Origin: JANMOK01 sp031415055
GTDB lineage: Bacteria; Pseudomonadota; Alphaproteobacteria; Rhodobacterales; Rhodobacteraceae
Length of the DNA: 64,000 nt
Assembly: GCA_031415055.1 (NCBI GenBank)
Contig: JANOQZ010000018.1
Location: 36,598 to 100,597, forward strand
Direction of reading: 5' to 3'
Both the position numbers and the translations under genes were made by a program. Below, piece by piece: positions 8,291 to 17,719 of this stretch. Below the pieces are notes generated by a model, which saw only the letters and a program-made list of their open reading frames with translations, was not told where the DNA came from and made no database searches. Each line of letters begins with the position of its first letter. The first letter of the stretch is position 1.

Positions 8291-9577
8291 TCAGTAAATC
8301 GGAAAAGCGTCGCACAGCAGTTTGACCTTGGCCTTTACGGCGGCTTCGACGTCGCCGTTACCATCCTCGCCATTGGCGGCAAGGCCATCAACAACTTCAA
8401 CAATCAAGCGACCGATTTGGCGGAATTCGGCGTCGCCAAAGCCGCGCGTGGTACCTGCGGGTGAGCCGAGGCGCACGCCGGAGGTGATGGTGGGTTTTTC
8501 TGGGTCAAACGGGATGCCATTTTTGTTGCAGGTGATATGGGCGCGACCTAAAGCTTTTTCGGTGGCGTTGCCTTTGACGCCCTTGGGGCGAAGATCAACC
8601 AGCATGACATGCGTATCGGTGCCGCCGGTGACGATTGCCAAACCGCCCTTCATCAATTCATCCGCCAGAACTTGGGCGTTTTTCACCACTTGCGCGGCGT
8701 AGGTTTTGAATTCGGGGCGCAAAGCCTCGCCAAAGGCCACGGCTTTGGCGGCGATGACATGCATCAAAGGGCCGCCTTGGATGCCGGGGAATATGGCGGA
8801 ATTGACTTTCTTGGCGATAGTTTCGTCATTGGTTAGAATCATGCCGCCACGCGGGCCGCGCAGGGTTTTATGGGTTGTCGTGGTGGCGACATGGGCGTGC
8901 GGGAAGGGCGAGGGATGCACGCCGCCGGCGACCAGGCCGGCAAAATGCGCCATATCGACCAGCAAGTATGCCCCCACAGAATCGGCGATGGCACGGAAAC
9001 GGGCAAAGTCGATGGTGCGCGGAATAGCGGAACCTCCGGCGATGATCATTTTGGGGTTATGTTCGGTTGCCAGAGCTTGAACCTGTTCATAGTCGATCAG
9101 GTTATCCTGCTGTCGCACGCCGTATTGTATAGCGTTGAACCATTTTCCCGACTGGTTGGGTGCCGCACCGTGCGTCAAGTGGCCGCCAGAGACGAGATTC
9201 ATCCCCAAAATCGTGTCGCCAGGTTTCAAGAGGGCGTTAAAGACACCTTGGTTGGCTTGGCTTCCCGAATTGGGTTGGACGTTGGCGAAAGTGCAATTGA
9301 AAAGCTGCTTGGCCCGTTCGATCGCCAGATTCTCAGCAATATCAACATACTGACAGCCGCCGTAGTAACGCTTGCCGGGGTAACCTTCGGCATATTTGTT
9401 GGTCATCACCGAGCCTTGCGCTTCCATCACGGCGCGGCTGACGATGTTTTCCGAAGCGATCAACTCGATCTCATCGCGCTGACGGCCCAGTTCGCTGGTG
9501 ATCGAGGCGAAAAGCTCGGGGTCGCGTGATGCGAGAGTTTCGGTAAAAAATCCAGCGTCGCGGACATTGGCACTCAT
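8291..9577 (-). CDS. glyA: Serine hydroxymethyltransferase
   Basis: Interconverts serine and glycine with tetrahydrofolate, supplying one-carbon units. It is 428 aa and full length. Visible motifs are IELIASENIVSRAVMEAQGS, the GKRYYGGCQYVDI substrate loop, the PLP lysine in TTTTHKTLRGPRGG (around residue 230), and NKNGIPFDPEKPTITSG near the C-terminus. I chose ATG 9577 (MSANVRDAGFF) with an AGGA box, matching close relatives; another in-frame ATG lies 24 bp upstream at 9601 and cannot be excluded. It stands alone, divergent from nadK. Confidence 0.96.
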   Translation of the reverse strand: MSANVRDAGFFTETLASRDPELFASITSELGRQRDEIELIASENIVSRAVMEAQGSVMTNKYAEGYPGKRYYGGCQYVDIAENLAIERAKQLFNCTFANVQPNSGSQANQGVFNALLKPGDTILGMNLVSGGHLTHGAAPNQSGKWFNAIQYGVRQQDNLIDYEQVQALATEHNPKMIIAGGSAIPRTIDFARFRAIADSVGAYLLVDMAHFAGLVAGGVHPSPFPHAHVATTTTHKTLRGPRGGMILTNDETIAKKVNSAIFPGIQGGPLMHVIAAKAVAFGEALRPEFKTYAAQVVKNAQVLADELMKGGLAIVTGGTDTHVMLVDLRPKGVKGNATEKALGRAHITCNKNGIPFDPEKPTITSGVRLGSPAGTTRGFGDAEFRQIGRLIVEVVDGLAANGEDGNGDVEAAVKAKVKLLCDAFPIY

Positions 9578-9801
9578 GGCGGTGATCCTATCAGGTTTCA
9601 TGGTTTGCGTTTTCCATACCCGGTTTGCGGGCGGGCAGAAACCGCAAAGCGTGCTTTTTTGTGCGGATTTGCGGCATCATCGGCGCAAAAGTTTCGCACC
9701 GGAAACGGCGCTAATTGCCCAACCGAAGCTTGTTGCGGCTATTGAGGGCTTGAGTTCAATGCCCGCGCAGGTGAAATTGCGCACTAAAGCAGCAGGCGAA
9801 C

Positions 9802-10566
9802 ATGAAATTCAATAAACTCAGCTTTCGAGCCAGCAAGACAGCCGCAGCTCAAGCGGCGCTCCACGCGTTGATTGAACGTTATGGCGATGTGCCCGCGGCC
9901 AAGGCGGACGCGATTGTTGCTTTGGGCGGCGATGGGTTCATTCTAGCCAGCTTGCACGCCACACGGTCGTTGAACTTGCCGGTCTATGGCATGAACCAAG
10001 GTACCGTCGGTTTCTTGATGAACGAATTTGTCGAGGAAGGGCTTATGGCGCGGCTGGAGGCAGCGGAAGCGGCCAAGGTGCATCCCCTACACATGGCGGC
10101 AGAGCAAGTGAACGGGCATGTCGCCGAAGCCTTGGCGATTAACGAAGTGTCGCTGTTGCGATCCGGTCCACAAGCGGCGAAATTGCGTATTTCGGTCGAT
10201 GGAAAAGTGCGACTGGCCGAACTGGTTTGCGACGGGGCGCTTGTTTGCACGCCCGCCGGGTCAACCGCTTATAACTATTCTGCCCATGGGCCGATTTTGC
10301 CGGTAGGGGCGGATATACTGGCACTGACCGCGATGTCGGCGTTTCGTCCACGACGTTGGCGCGGGGCTTTGTTGCCCGCCACGGCCAAGGTCGTGATAGA
10401 GGTGATGGAGCACGACAAACGCCCGGTGAACGCGGTCGCTGATTCAACCGAAGTGCGTAGTGTTGTGCGGGTCGAAATAAGGTCTGAACCTAACGTGACG
10501 CATACGCTTTTGTTCGATCCGGGCCACGGCTTGGAAGAGCGTTTGGTTCGAGAGCAATTCGTCTAA
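9802..10566 (+). CDS. nadK: NAD kinase
   Basis: Phosphorylates NAD to NADP using ATP or polyphosphate. It is 254 aa. The family signature GGDGFILAS is at residues 42-50, followed by YGMNQGTVGFLMNEF, and the second conserved region CTPAGSTAYNYSAHGPILP (NAD- and metal-binding) lies near residue 150. Length and motifs match the short alphaproteobacterial PpnK type. It is the first gene of a + strand series (nadK, AI-2E transporter, hda, ppk1, ppx) with tight spacing, and is 225 bp from divergent glyA. Location with ppk1 is suggestive because some NAD kinases accept polyphosphate. Confidence 0.95.
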   Translation: MKFNKLSFRASKTAAAQAALHALIERYGDVPAAKADAIVALGGDGFILASLHATRSLNLPVYGMNQGTVGFLMNEFVEEGLMARLEAAEAAKVHPLHMAAEQVNGHVAEALAINEVSLLRSGPQAAKLRISVDGKVRLAELVCDGALVCTPAGSTAYNYSAHGPILPVGADILALTAMSAFRPRRWRGALLPATAKVVIEVMEHDKRPVNAVADSTEVRSVVRVEIRSEPNVTHTLLFDPGHGLEERLVREQFV

Positions 10567-10579
10567 GGAAAGGCGTCCG

Positions 10580-11653
10580 ATGACCCTGAGTGTCAAAGAG
10601 CAGACAACCTACTGGGGCATCGCTTTGGCGGTGTTTGTGTTGACGCTCTACCTACTTTCCAACGCCTTGTTGCCCTTTGTGGCGGGCGCGGCGTTGGCGT
10701 ATTTCCTTGATCCGGTGGCAGATCGATTGCAGGCACTCGGCCTGAAGCGCGTGACTTCCACCATTATCATCACGCTAGTAGCTGTATTGGGCATAGTTTT
10801 GATCGTGGTGCTGATTGTGCCGATGCTGGTGGGCCAAACGCGGCATCTGATCGAAACCGCGCCTGAATACATAGCGGCCTTGCAGACTTTTCTACGCACA
10901 AAGTTTCCCCAGTGGATCGACGCGGATTCGACGCTTTGGCAAAGCCTTTCGGCATTCCAAGGCACGTTGCAATCCAAAGGGGCGCAGCTTTTGAGCACCG
11001 TGTTGTCATCCTCGTTGGCGATTGTCGATTTTGTGGTTCTATTGGTCGTGGCCCCGGTCGTGGCGTTTTATCTGTTGTTGGACTGGGATCATATTGTTGC
11101 GCGGCTTAATGCGTGGCTACCGCGCGAGCACGCGGGAAATATCCGTAAATTAGCGGGTGAAATCGACCGGGTTCTAGCCGGGTTTGTGCGTGGGCAACTG
11201 TCGGTTTGCGCGATTTTGGGCACGTTTTATGCGGTATCTTTGGGAATTATCGGGCTCAATTTCGGCATTGTGGTCGGGCTGTTTGCCGGACTTGTATCGT
11301 TCATTCCATTCGTTGGCTCCATTTCAGGCGGCTTGCTGTCGATTGGCTTGGCGCTGGTGCAATTTTGGGGGCAGCCGTGGATGATTGCGGCGGTCGCTTC
11401 GGTGTTTTTGGTCGGGCAAGCGGTGGAGGGCAATTTCCTGACGCCAAAGTTGGTTGGTGGGTCCGTAGGGCTGCATCCGGTTTGGTTGATGTTCGCATTG
11501 TCGGCTTTTGGCGCGCTGTTTGGCTTTGCCGGGCTGCTGGTTGCTGTGCCGGTTACCGCGGCGATTGGCGTGCTGAGCCGGTTTGCCTTGGAACGCTATT
11601 TGGCCGGACGGCTGTTTCGCGGACCGGCCGAAGTCGGCGACGAAGATGCCTGA
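10580..11653 (+). CDS. AI-2E family (PerM-type) membrane transporter
   Basis: A 357-aa integral membrane protein with the usual layout of this family: two or three N-terminal membrane helices (IALAVFVLTLYLLSNALLPF, then ITLVAVLGIVLIVVLIVPML), a soluble stretch of ~80 residues, then about five C-terminal helices including VPVTAAIGVLSRF. The signature AGLVSFIPFVGSISGGLLSIGL lies at about 235-256. Family members export autoinducer-2 (TqsA) or act as Na+/H+ antiporters; the substrate here cannot be told. It begins 13 bp after nadK and overlaps hda by 8 nt, an arrangement common in Rhodobacterales. Confidence 0.88.
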   Translation: MTLSVKEQTTYWGIALAVFVLTLYLLSNALLPFVAGAALAYFLDPVADRLQALGLKRVTSTIIITLVAVLGIVLIVVLIVPMLVGQTRHLIETAPEYIAALQTFLRTKFPQWIDADSTLWQSLSAFQGTLQSKGAQLLSTVLSSSLAIVDFVVLLVVAPVVAFYLLLDWDHIVARLNAWLPREHAGNIRKLAGEIDRVLAGFVRGQLSVCAILGTFYAVSLGIIGLNFGIVVGLFAGLVSFIPFVGSISGGLLSIGLALVQFWGQPWMIAAVASVFLVGQAVEGNFLTPKLVGGSVGLHPVWLMFALSAFGALFGFAGLLVAVPVTAAIGVLSRFALERYLAGRLFRGPAEVGDEDA

Positions 11654-12353
11654 ACAGCTAAGCCTAGACCTGCCGCGTCGTACCGCCTTGGGGCGCGAGG
11701 ATTTTTTTGTGTCAGGCGTCAATCAAAGGGCGATGACAATGTTGGATGATTGGCACGTTTGGGATGTGCCAAGGTTGGCATTGGTTGGCCCGAAAGGGTC
11801 GGGTAAAAGCCACTTGTCCCGGGTTTGGGCTGCGGACAGCAGTGCTTCGATTGTGGATTTTTCCGACTTGGTGGCACTGGAGCAAAACGGATTTGATCCG
11901 TCATGCGCCTTGGTGGTGGAGGATGCGGATCGCATGGAGCTTTTAGACCCTGAGGAGGCCACGACAACCGAGCGGGCTTTGCTGCACATTCACAATGCGC
12001 TGGGCGAAGCCAACACGCCGTTGCTGATCACCGGGCGCGAAGCCCCAGCGCGTTGGGCGATAGCGCTTCCCGACCTTGCCTCGCGCTTGTTGGCGATGCC
12101 GTTGGCCCGGATTGACGCGCCGGATTCGACCTTGTTGGAAGTGTTGTTGGTGAAATTCTTCGCCGACTGTCAGGTGCATGTTGCCCCCGATGTGGTGGCC
12201 TATCTGGCCATGCGGATAGAGCGCGATGGCAATTCTGCCGAGCGGGTGGTCGAGGCGTTGGATCGTGCGGCGATGCGCGAAAGGCGCGCTATAACCCGAC
12301 CTTTTGCAGTGGATGTGCTGAAACAATTGGGGATGGTGCGTGCAACAGAATAG
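11646..12353 (+). CDS. hdaA: Hda/HdaA-like DnaA regulatory inactivator
   Basis: AAA+ protein of 235 aa that, with the DNA-loaded sliding clamp, stimulates hydrolysis of DnaA-bound ATP and prevents over-initiation. The N-terminus MPEQLSLDLPRR carries the beta-clamp binding motif QLSLDL (residues 4-9), diagnostic for Hda. The Walker A GPKGSGKSH is at 48-56, the Walker-B-like VVEDADRME follows, and a C-terminal lid with an SAERVVEALDRAAMRERRAIT helix ends the protein. I chose ATG 11646, overlapping the transporter stop by 8 nt. Its 3' end overlaps the GTG start proposed for ppk1. Confidence 0.9.
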   Translation: MPEQLSLDLPRRTALGREDFFVSGVNQRAMTMLDDWHVWDVPRLALVGPKGSGKSHLSRVWAADSSASIVDFSDLVALEQNGFDPSCALVVEDADRMELLDPEEATTTERALLHIHNALGEANTPLLITGREAPARWAIALPDLASRLLAMPLARIDAPDSTLLEVLLVKFFADCQVHVAPDVVAYLAMRIERDGNSAERVVEALDRAAMRERRAITRPFAVDVLKQLGMVRATE

Positions 12354-14562
12354 CGAACCATTGCCCGAAGTCGAAAAGCACATGTCGGCCAACGCCGACT
12401 TTCTGCATTTTGGCTTTGAGAACACGCCTGAAATGGGTGGAATCTCGGAAACCAGTCCGGCGCGGTTTTTCAACCGCGAACTCAGTTGGCTGGCGTTCAA
12501 CTGGCGGGTCTTGGAAGAGGCGGAAAACCCAAATGTGCCCCTGTTGGAGCGGGTGCGATTCTTGTCGATTTCAGCGTCAAACTTGGATGAGTTTTATACT
12601 GTGCGGGTCGCCGGCTTGCGCGGGATGATCCGCAATGGCTTCAGCCAACCCAGTGCCGATGGCATGTCGCCGCAAGAACAACTGATCAAGATTGATGCCA
12701 ACGCCCGTCGGTTGATGGAACGTCAGCAAAGCTGTCTGGGCACGATCAAGCTTGGGCTTAAAAGCAAAGGCTGGCAAATTATTGCGGCGCATGACATCAC
12801 CAAGGCCGAAAAACCGGTGTTGGAACGATATTTCATCGAGCAGGTCTTTCCGGTTCTAACGCCTTTGGCGGTTGATCCGGCGCATCCGTTTCCCTTCATT
12901 CCCAACAGCGGTTTTGCTTTGACCTTGCATCTGCAGCGCTCAATCGATGGTCACAAACTGAACGCGCTGCTACCGGTTCCCGCGCAAATCCGTCGCTTTG
13001 TCGAGGTGCCTTCTGGCGACAAAGCAATCATGAAATTTCTGCCACTGGAAGATTTGCTGCAACTTTTCATCGACCGACTGTTTCCTGGCTATGAGCAGGC
13101 CGGTCACTGCACGTTTTCGGTTCTGCGCGACAGCGATTTGGAAGTTGAAGAAGAGGCCGAGGATCTGGTGCGGGAGTATGAAACCGCTCTAAAACGACGC
13201 CGTCGCGGCGGAGTCATCCGTCTGAAAATATCGGCTAACGCGCCCAAAGAATTGCGCAAGATGATTGTATCGGCTTTGGGGGTGACGGCGGACGAGGTTT
13301 TTGAAATCGACGGAATTCTGGGTATCGTCGATTTGAAGGAACTCATCGCCGATGGTCCTGCCGATTTGCTGTGGCCGCGCTACAAGCCGCGTTTGCCGGA
13401 ACGGGTACTGGATTTTGACGGCGATATTTTCGCAGCAATCCGGCAGAAAGACATGCTGCTGCATCACCCCTATGAGACTTTTGACATCGTGGTCAAGTTT
13501 CTGGAACAGGCCGCACATGACCCCGATGTGGTGGCGATCAAACAGACTTTGTATCGCACTTCGCGCAATTCCCCCATTGTTGCGGCGTTGTGTGCTGCAG
13601 CAGAAGAAGGCAAGTCGGTGACGGCATTGGTGGAGTTGAAGGCCCGGTTTGACGAAGCCGCCAACATTCGCCAGTCGCGCCAGCTGGAACGCTCGGGCGT
13701 GCAGGTTGTTTATGGCTTCATCGATTGGAAAACCCACGCCAAAGTCTCAACCGTGGTGCGGCGGGAAAAAGGTAATCTGGTTACGTACACCCATTTTGGC
13801 ACCGGCAATTACCATCCAGTGACGGCGAATTTTTACACCGACTTGTCACTGTTCACTTGCGATCCGGCATTGGGGCGGGATGCGACCAAAGTGTTCAACT
13901 ACGTCTCTGGCTATGCCACGCCCGATAAGTTGGAAAATCTGGCTATATCGCCGATCAGTTTGAAGCAGCGGTTGTTGGATAATCTGACCGCAGAAGCGGC
14001 CCATGCCCGCGCTGGCCGACCGGCAGAAGTTTGGGCGAAGGTCAATTCGATTATCGATCCCGAATTGATCGACGCGCTCTATGCGGCCAGTTCGGCGGGG
14101 GTGAAAATTACCCTGGTTGTGCGCGGAATTTGCGGGGTTAGGCCAGGCATCAAAGGGTTGTCGGAAAATATTCGGGTCAAATCCATCGTTGGCCGATTCC
14201 TGGAACATTCGCGCATCGCCTGTTTTGGTAACGGACGCGGACTACCGTCGCGCAAGGCTTTGGTCTATATCTCATCGGCCGATTGGATGGGGCGCAATTT
14301 GAACCGTCGTGTCGAGACATTGGTGCGGATCACCAATCCGACGGTGCATGAACAGGTGTTGGATCAGGTGATGGCGGCGAATTTGGCCGATCAAGCACAG
14401 AGCTGGGTTTTGCATGCAGACGGCAGCTATCACCGGCATCAAGGCGCTGAGGGTGAAAAACTGTTTTCCTGCCATAGGTTTTTCATGGAAAATCCGTCAT
14501 TGTCGGGTCGTGGCAGGGCAGGTGTTGATGACGTATTACAATTGACTCATTCGCACGACTGA
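12340..14562 (+). CDS. ppk1: Polyphosphate kinase 1
   Basis: Reversibly transfers the ATP gamma-phosphate onto polyphosphate. It is 740 aa. The order is an N-terminal helical domain (FFNRELSWLAFNWRVLEEAEN), a head domain, and two phospholipase-D-like catalytic domains. Conserved segments are HHPYETFDIVVKFLEQAA, the autophosphorylated histidine region KTHAKVSTVVRRE, and THFGTGNYHPVTA. The start is taken as GTG 12340, which has a GGGGA box and overlaps hda by 14 nt; ATG 12382 (MSANADFLHFG) is a sound alternative. It is followed 17 bp later by ppx, so synthesis and degradation of polyphosphate are co-transcribed. Confidence 0.96.
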   Translation: MQQNSEPLPEVEKHMSANADFLHFGFENTPEMGGISETSPARFFNRELSWLAFNWRVLEEAENPNVPLLERVRFLSISASNLDEFYTVRVAGLRGMIRNGFSQPSADGMSPQEQLIKIDANARRLMERQQSCLGTIKLGLKSKGWQIIAAHDITKAEKPVLERYFIEQVFPVLTPLAVDPAHPFPFIPNSGFALTLHLQRSIDGHKLNALLPVPAQIRRFVEVPSGDKAIMKFLPLEDLLQLFIDRLFPGYEQAGHCTFSVLRDSDLEVEEEAEDLVREYETALKRRRRGGVIRLKISANAPKELRKMIVSALGVTADEVFEIDGILGIVDLKELIADGPADLLWPRYKPRLPERVLDFDGDIFAAIRQKDMLLHHPYETFDIVVKFLEQAAHDPDVVAIKQTLYRTSRNSPIVAALCAAAEEGKSVTALVELKARFDEAANIRQSRQLERSGVQVVYGFIDWKTHAKVSTVVRREKGNLVTYTHFGTGNYHPVTANFYTDLSLFTCDPALGRDATKVFNYVSGYATPDKLENLAISPISLKQRLLDNLTAEAAHARAGRPAEVWAKVNSIIDPELIDALYAASSAGVKITLVVRGICGVRPGIKGLSENIRVKSIVGRFLEHSRIACFGNGRGLPSRKALVYISSADWMGRNLNRRVETLVRITNPTVHEQVLDQVMAANLADQAQSWVLHADGSYHRHQGAEGEKLFSCHRFFMENPSLSGRGRAGVDDVLQLTHSHD

Positions 14563-14579
14563 CGGGGTGGGCGACGAAA

Positions 14580-16094
14580 ATGATGGACGGACCAATACCC
14601 TCGGCGGCCGCCGCCCTTGTCAACGAAGGGGTCGAACGGCTGGGCGTGATCGACGTCGGATCAAACTCCGTTCGCATGGTGGTTTACGACGGCGTCGCCC
14701 GATCACCGGCTTATTTTTACAACGAGAAAGTTTTGTGCGGTTTGGGTACCGGGTTGGCCGATTCGGGCAAGTTAAGCCCAGACGGTCGCAAACGGGCGCT
14801 GATCGCTTTGCGTCGATTCGCAGCCTTGGCCGAGCGGATGAAATTGCACGGGCTAACCTCAGTTGCCACCGCAGCGGTCCGCGAAGCCAGCGACGGTGCC
14901 GCCTTTTGCGAACAAGTTACCCGCGAAACCGGCCTGAAATTACGCATCGCCAGCGGGCGTGAGGAAGCGCAGCTTTCTGCCAAAGGTGTGTTGTTGGGTT
15001 GGCCCGAAGCCGATGGAATTGTCTGCGATATGGGTGGCGCTTCGATGGAACTGGCGGCGATTGCCAACGGCAAGATCGGCCAATGCGAAACCAGCGGGCT
15101 GGGGCCGCTAAAGTTGCGCGACACCAAAGGCGGCGAAAAGGCGCTGGAGCGCTATATCAACAAGACTGCGAAAGACCTGAAAGCATTGTTTCCCGTCCGG
15201 CCCAAAAGACTGTTTCTGGTCGGCGGTTCGTGGCGGGCGATTGCGCGATTGGATATGGAACGGCGGAATTACCCGCTGAAAGTGCTGCACGAATACGAAC
15301 TGACGCCGCGCCAAGTGATTGAAACCGCCGAATGGGCACAAAGTCGTACGCCGGAAGAACTGGCTTTGCACACCGACACGTCGATGGCGCGGCTGTCGCT
15401 GGTGCCACTGGCAGCACGGGTTTTGGAGGCTATCACCCGCGAGTTGAAACCGCATCGGATTGCGATTTCGAGCTACGGCATTCGGGAAGGTTTGCTTTAT
15501 GAGCTGATGCCGCCGGAATTGCGGGCACAAGACCCGCTGATTGCCGCCTGTCGGCATATGGAAATGACCTCGGCACGGTTTCCGGGTTTTGGCGATGCTT
15601 TGTTCAAATGGCTGCGACCATTATATGGCAAGGCTTCGGCGGCAGACCAAAGGCTGCACCTGGCGGCGTGTTTACTGCACGACACCACTTGGCGGGCGCA
15701 TCCGGATTATCGGGCGCAGATATGCTTTGAAAGCGTCACCCGTGCCAATCTGGGGGCGATTGATCATTCCAGCAGAGTGTTGCTGGGGCTGGCGCTGATG
15801 GCCCGCTACAAAGCCTCCATCGACGACGGTGGCCATGCCGCGCAACTGGCAATCCTGTCGCCACGCCAGCGCGAGCAGGGCGAAGTGTTGGGGGCGGCTA
15901 TGCGTCTGGGTGCGATGCTGACGGGAGCGGTGGCGGGGTCGCTGAAGAACACGTCAATCCGGAAAGAACGTGGCAAAGTTGTTTTGACCTTGGTCGGTTC
16001 CGCCCAAGATTTGATGGGCGAAGTGGTGGAAAAACGGCTGGCGACTTTGGCCGTGCAATTGGGTTGTGTCGCGAAGATTGAGTTGAAAGGGTAA
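14580..16094 (+). CDS. ppx: Exopolyphosphatase, Ppx/GppA family
   Basis: Degrades polyphosphate from the chain end, or hydrolyses pppGpp. It is 504 aa. The ASKHA fold is visible as phosphate-1 loop GVIDVGSNSVRMVVYD, the TAAVREASDGAAF strand, the EEAQLSAKGVLLG segment, and phosphate-2 loop CDMGGASMELA. A C-terminal HD-like helical half of ~180 residues carries AACLLHDTTWRAHPDYRAQ. It is coupled to ppk1 (17 bp gap). A strong 9-bp hairpin follows at 16108-16130. PPX versus GPPA activity cannot be separated from sequence, but the ppk1 partner favours PPX. Confidence 0.92.
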   Translation: MMDGPIPSAAAALVNEGVERLGVIDVGSNSVRMVVYDGVARSPAYFYNEKVLCGLGTGLADSGKLSPDGRKRALIALRRFAALAERMKLHGLTSVATAAVREASDGAAFCEQVTRETGLKLRIASGREEAQLSAKGVLLGWPEADGIVCDMGGASMELAAIANGKIGQCETSGLGPLKLRDTKGGEKALERYINKTAKDLKALFPVRPKRLFLVGGSWRAIARLDMERRNYPLKVLHEYELTPRQVIETAEWAQSRTPEELALHTDTSMARLSLVPLAARVLEAITRELKPHRIAISSYGIREGLLYELMPPELRAQDPLIAACRHMEMTSARFPGFGDALFKWLRPLYGKASAADQRLHLAACLLHDTTWRAHPDYRAQICFESVTRANLGAIDHSSRVLLGLALMARYKASIDDGGHAAQLAILSPRQREQGEVLGAAMRLGAMLTGAVAGSLKNTSIRKERGKVVLTLVGSAQDLMGEVVEKRLATLAVQLGCVAKIELKG

Positions 16095-16107
16095 CCCCAA
16101 AAACGAA

Positions 16108-16130
16108 CCGGTCCGCTTTTGGCGGACCGG
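16108..16130. terminator. Bidirectional terminator-like hairpin after ppx
   Basis: A perfect 9-bp inverted repeat (ccggtccgc / gcggaccgg) with a 5-nt loop lies 14 bp past the ppx stop. The following bases on the + strand are only weakly T-rich, while on the - strand the arm is followed by a T-run (complement of ccccaaaaacg). It most likely ends the ppk1-ppx transcript. The remaining ~230 bp up to proS show no other feature apart from the presumed proS promoter. Confidence 0.6.
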
Positions 16131-16361
16131 AACATGTTTCCCCTAGACTTGAGCCAATCTTCACTTAGCCCGTTCGCTATCTGCGGTTTGCCTCACACCT
16201 TGGTGAAGGGGGGCGACCGTCTGTCGCAGCGATGCGCGGGTTAAAGCAGTTTTACGCCTTGTTTGCAAATAACTTTTTTCGATACCGGAATCTGGTGGCA
16301 TTGCACCAACGGACGGCTTGGCCTACATCGCTTTGAGCAAATTGATGAGAAAAGTGGTCCG

Positions 16362-17699
16362 ATGCGCTTGAGCCAGTATTTCCTGCCGATATTACGCGAA
16401 ACCCCGGCTGAAGCGACCATTGCTTCGCACCGTCTGATGCTGCGTGCGGGCATGATCCGCCAAGCCAGTGCAGGGATATATTCTTGGTTGCCTTTGGGTT
16501 TCAAGGTATTGAGAAGGCTTGAAAATATCGTTCACGAAGAACAGCAGAAGGTCGGCCACATTCCGTTGTTGATGCCGACACTGCAATCCGCCGATCTGTG
16601 GCGCGAAAGCGGGCGCTACGGCGACTATGGCGACGAGATGCTGCGGATGAAAGACCGGCACGGACGCGACATGCTGTATGGGCCGACCAATGAGGAGCTG
16701 ATCACCGACATTTTTAGGAATTCGGTGACGAGCTATAAAGACCTGCCCAAGACGCTCTACCATATCCAGTGGAAATTCCGCGATGAAATGCGCCCGCGAT
16801 TCGGCGTGATGCGCGGGCGCGAGTTTCTGATGAAAGATGGCTATAACTTTGACGTCGACCGCGCAGCAGCCATTCACGCCTATAACCGCCACATGGTTTC
16901 CTACCTGCGCACCTACGAGCGGATGGGTCTGAAAGCGATTCCGATGAAGGCCGATGCTGGGCCGATTGGCGGTGATTATACCCACGAGTTTCTGGTGCTG
17001 GCCGAAACCGGCGAAAGTGGTGTGTTTTACGATTCCGCAGTTACCGATTTGACCTTTGGCGACCGCGACATCGATTTTACCAACCGGGCGCAGTTGCAGG
17101 GCGTGTGCGACGAATTCACCGCCCGCTATGCCCGCACCGATGACACCCATGACGAGGCAATCTTCGCGCAGGTGCCCGAAGAACGCCGTCGCACCGCGCG
17201 GGGCATCGAGGTGGGGCAAATCTTCTATTTCGGCACCATGTATTCGGCGGCGATGGGTGCCGAAGTTGTGCTGGCCGATGGCAGCAAAGTGCCGGTCGAA
17301 ATGGGCAGTCACGGCATCGGCGTGTCGCGGCTGGTTGGCGCGATCATCGAGGCCAACCACGACGAAAAGGGCATCATCTGGCCCGAGGGGGTGACGCCAT
17401 TCGGGGTGGGGATCGTCAACCTGAAACAGGGCGAGGCCGGATGCGATGCCGCCTGTGACTCGCTTTATGCGGCCTTGGTCAAAGCAGGCTGCGACCCGCT
17501 CTATGACGACCGCGACGAACGCGCCGGGGCAAAGTTCGCCACCATGGACCTGATTGGCTTGCCCTGGCGCATCACCGTCGGGCCAAGGGGTCTGACGTCC
17601 GGCGTGGTGGAACTGACGTCGCGGCGGAGCGGAGTTTCGGAAGAGATGACACCGGATGCGGCGGTGAAAAAAGTGGCAGGAGTTTACGCGGGGCTGTGA
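16362..17699 (+). CDS. proS: Prolyl-tRNA synthetase (short type without editing insertion)
   Basis: Charges tRNA-Pro with proline. At 445 aa it is the short alphaproteobacterial ProS type 2, lacking the ~180-residue INS editing domain of E. coli ProS. Class II motifs are visible: motif 1 in GIYSWLPLGFKVLRRLENIVHEE, motif 2 in IQWKFRDEMRPRFGVMRGREF, motif 3 in MGSHGIGVSRLVGAIIE, with the anticodon-binding domain in the last ~110 residues. The start is ATG 16362 (MRLSQYFLPILRETPAEA); an upstream in-frame extension does not match the family. Confidence 0.96.
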   Translation: MRLSQYFLPILRETPAEATIASHRLMLRAGMIRQASAGIYSWLPLGFKVLRRLENIVHEEQQKVGHIPLLMPTLQSADLWRESGRYGDYGDEMLRMKDRHGRDMLYGPTNEELITDIFRNSVTSYKDLPKTLYHIQWKFRDEMRPRFGVMRGREFLMKDGYNFDVDRAAAIHAYNRHMVSYLRTYERMGLKAIPMKADAGPIGGDYTHEFLVLAETGESGVFYDSAVTDLTFGDRDIDFTNRAQLQGVCDEFTARYARTDDTHDEAIFAQVPEERRRTARGIEVGQIFYFGTMYSAAMGAEVVLADGSKVPVEMGSHGIGVSRLVGAIIEANHDEKGIIWPEGVTPFGVGIVNLKQGEAGCDAACDSLYAALVKAGCDPLYDDRDERAGAKFATMDLIGLPWRITVGPRGLTSGVVELTSRRSGVSEEMTPDAAVKKVAGVYAGL

Positions 17700-17719
17700 G
17701 TCTGGAATCGATCCCGAAA

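Noticed and set aside
9642..9674. ccgcaaa / tttgcgg inverted repeat in the glyA-nadK spacer, possible riboswitch
   Set aside because: Only 7 bp with a 19-nt loop and no conserved riboswitch core visible; insufficient evidence.
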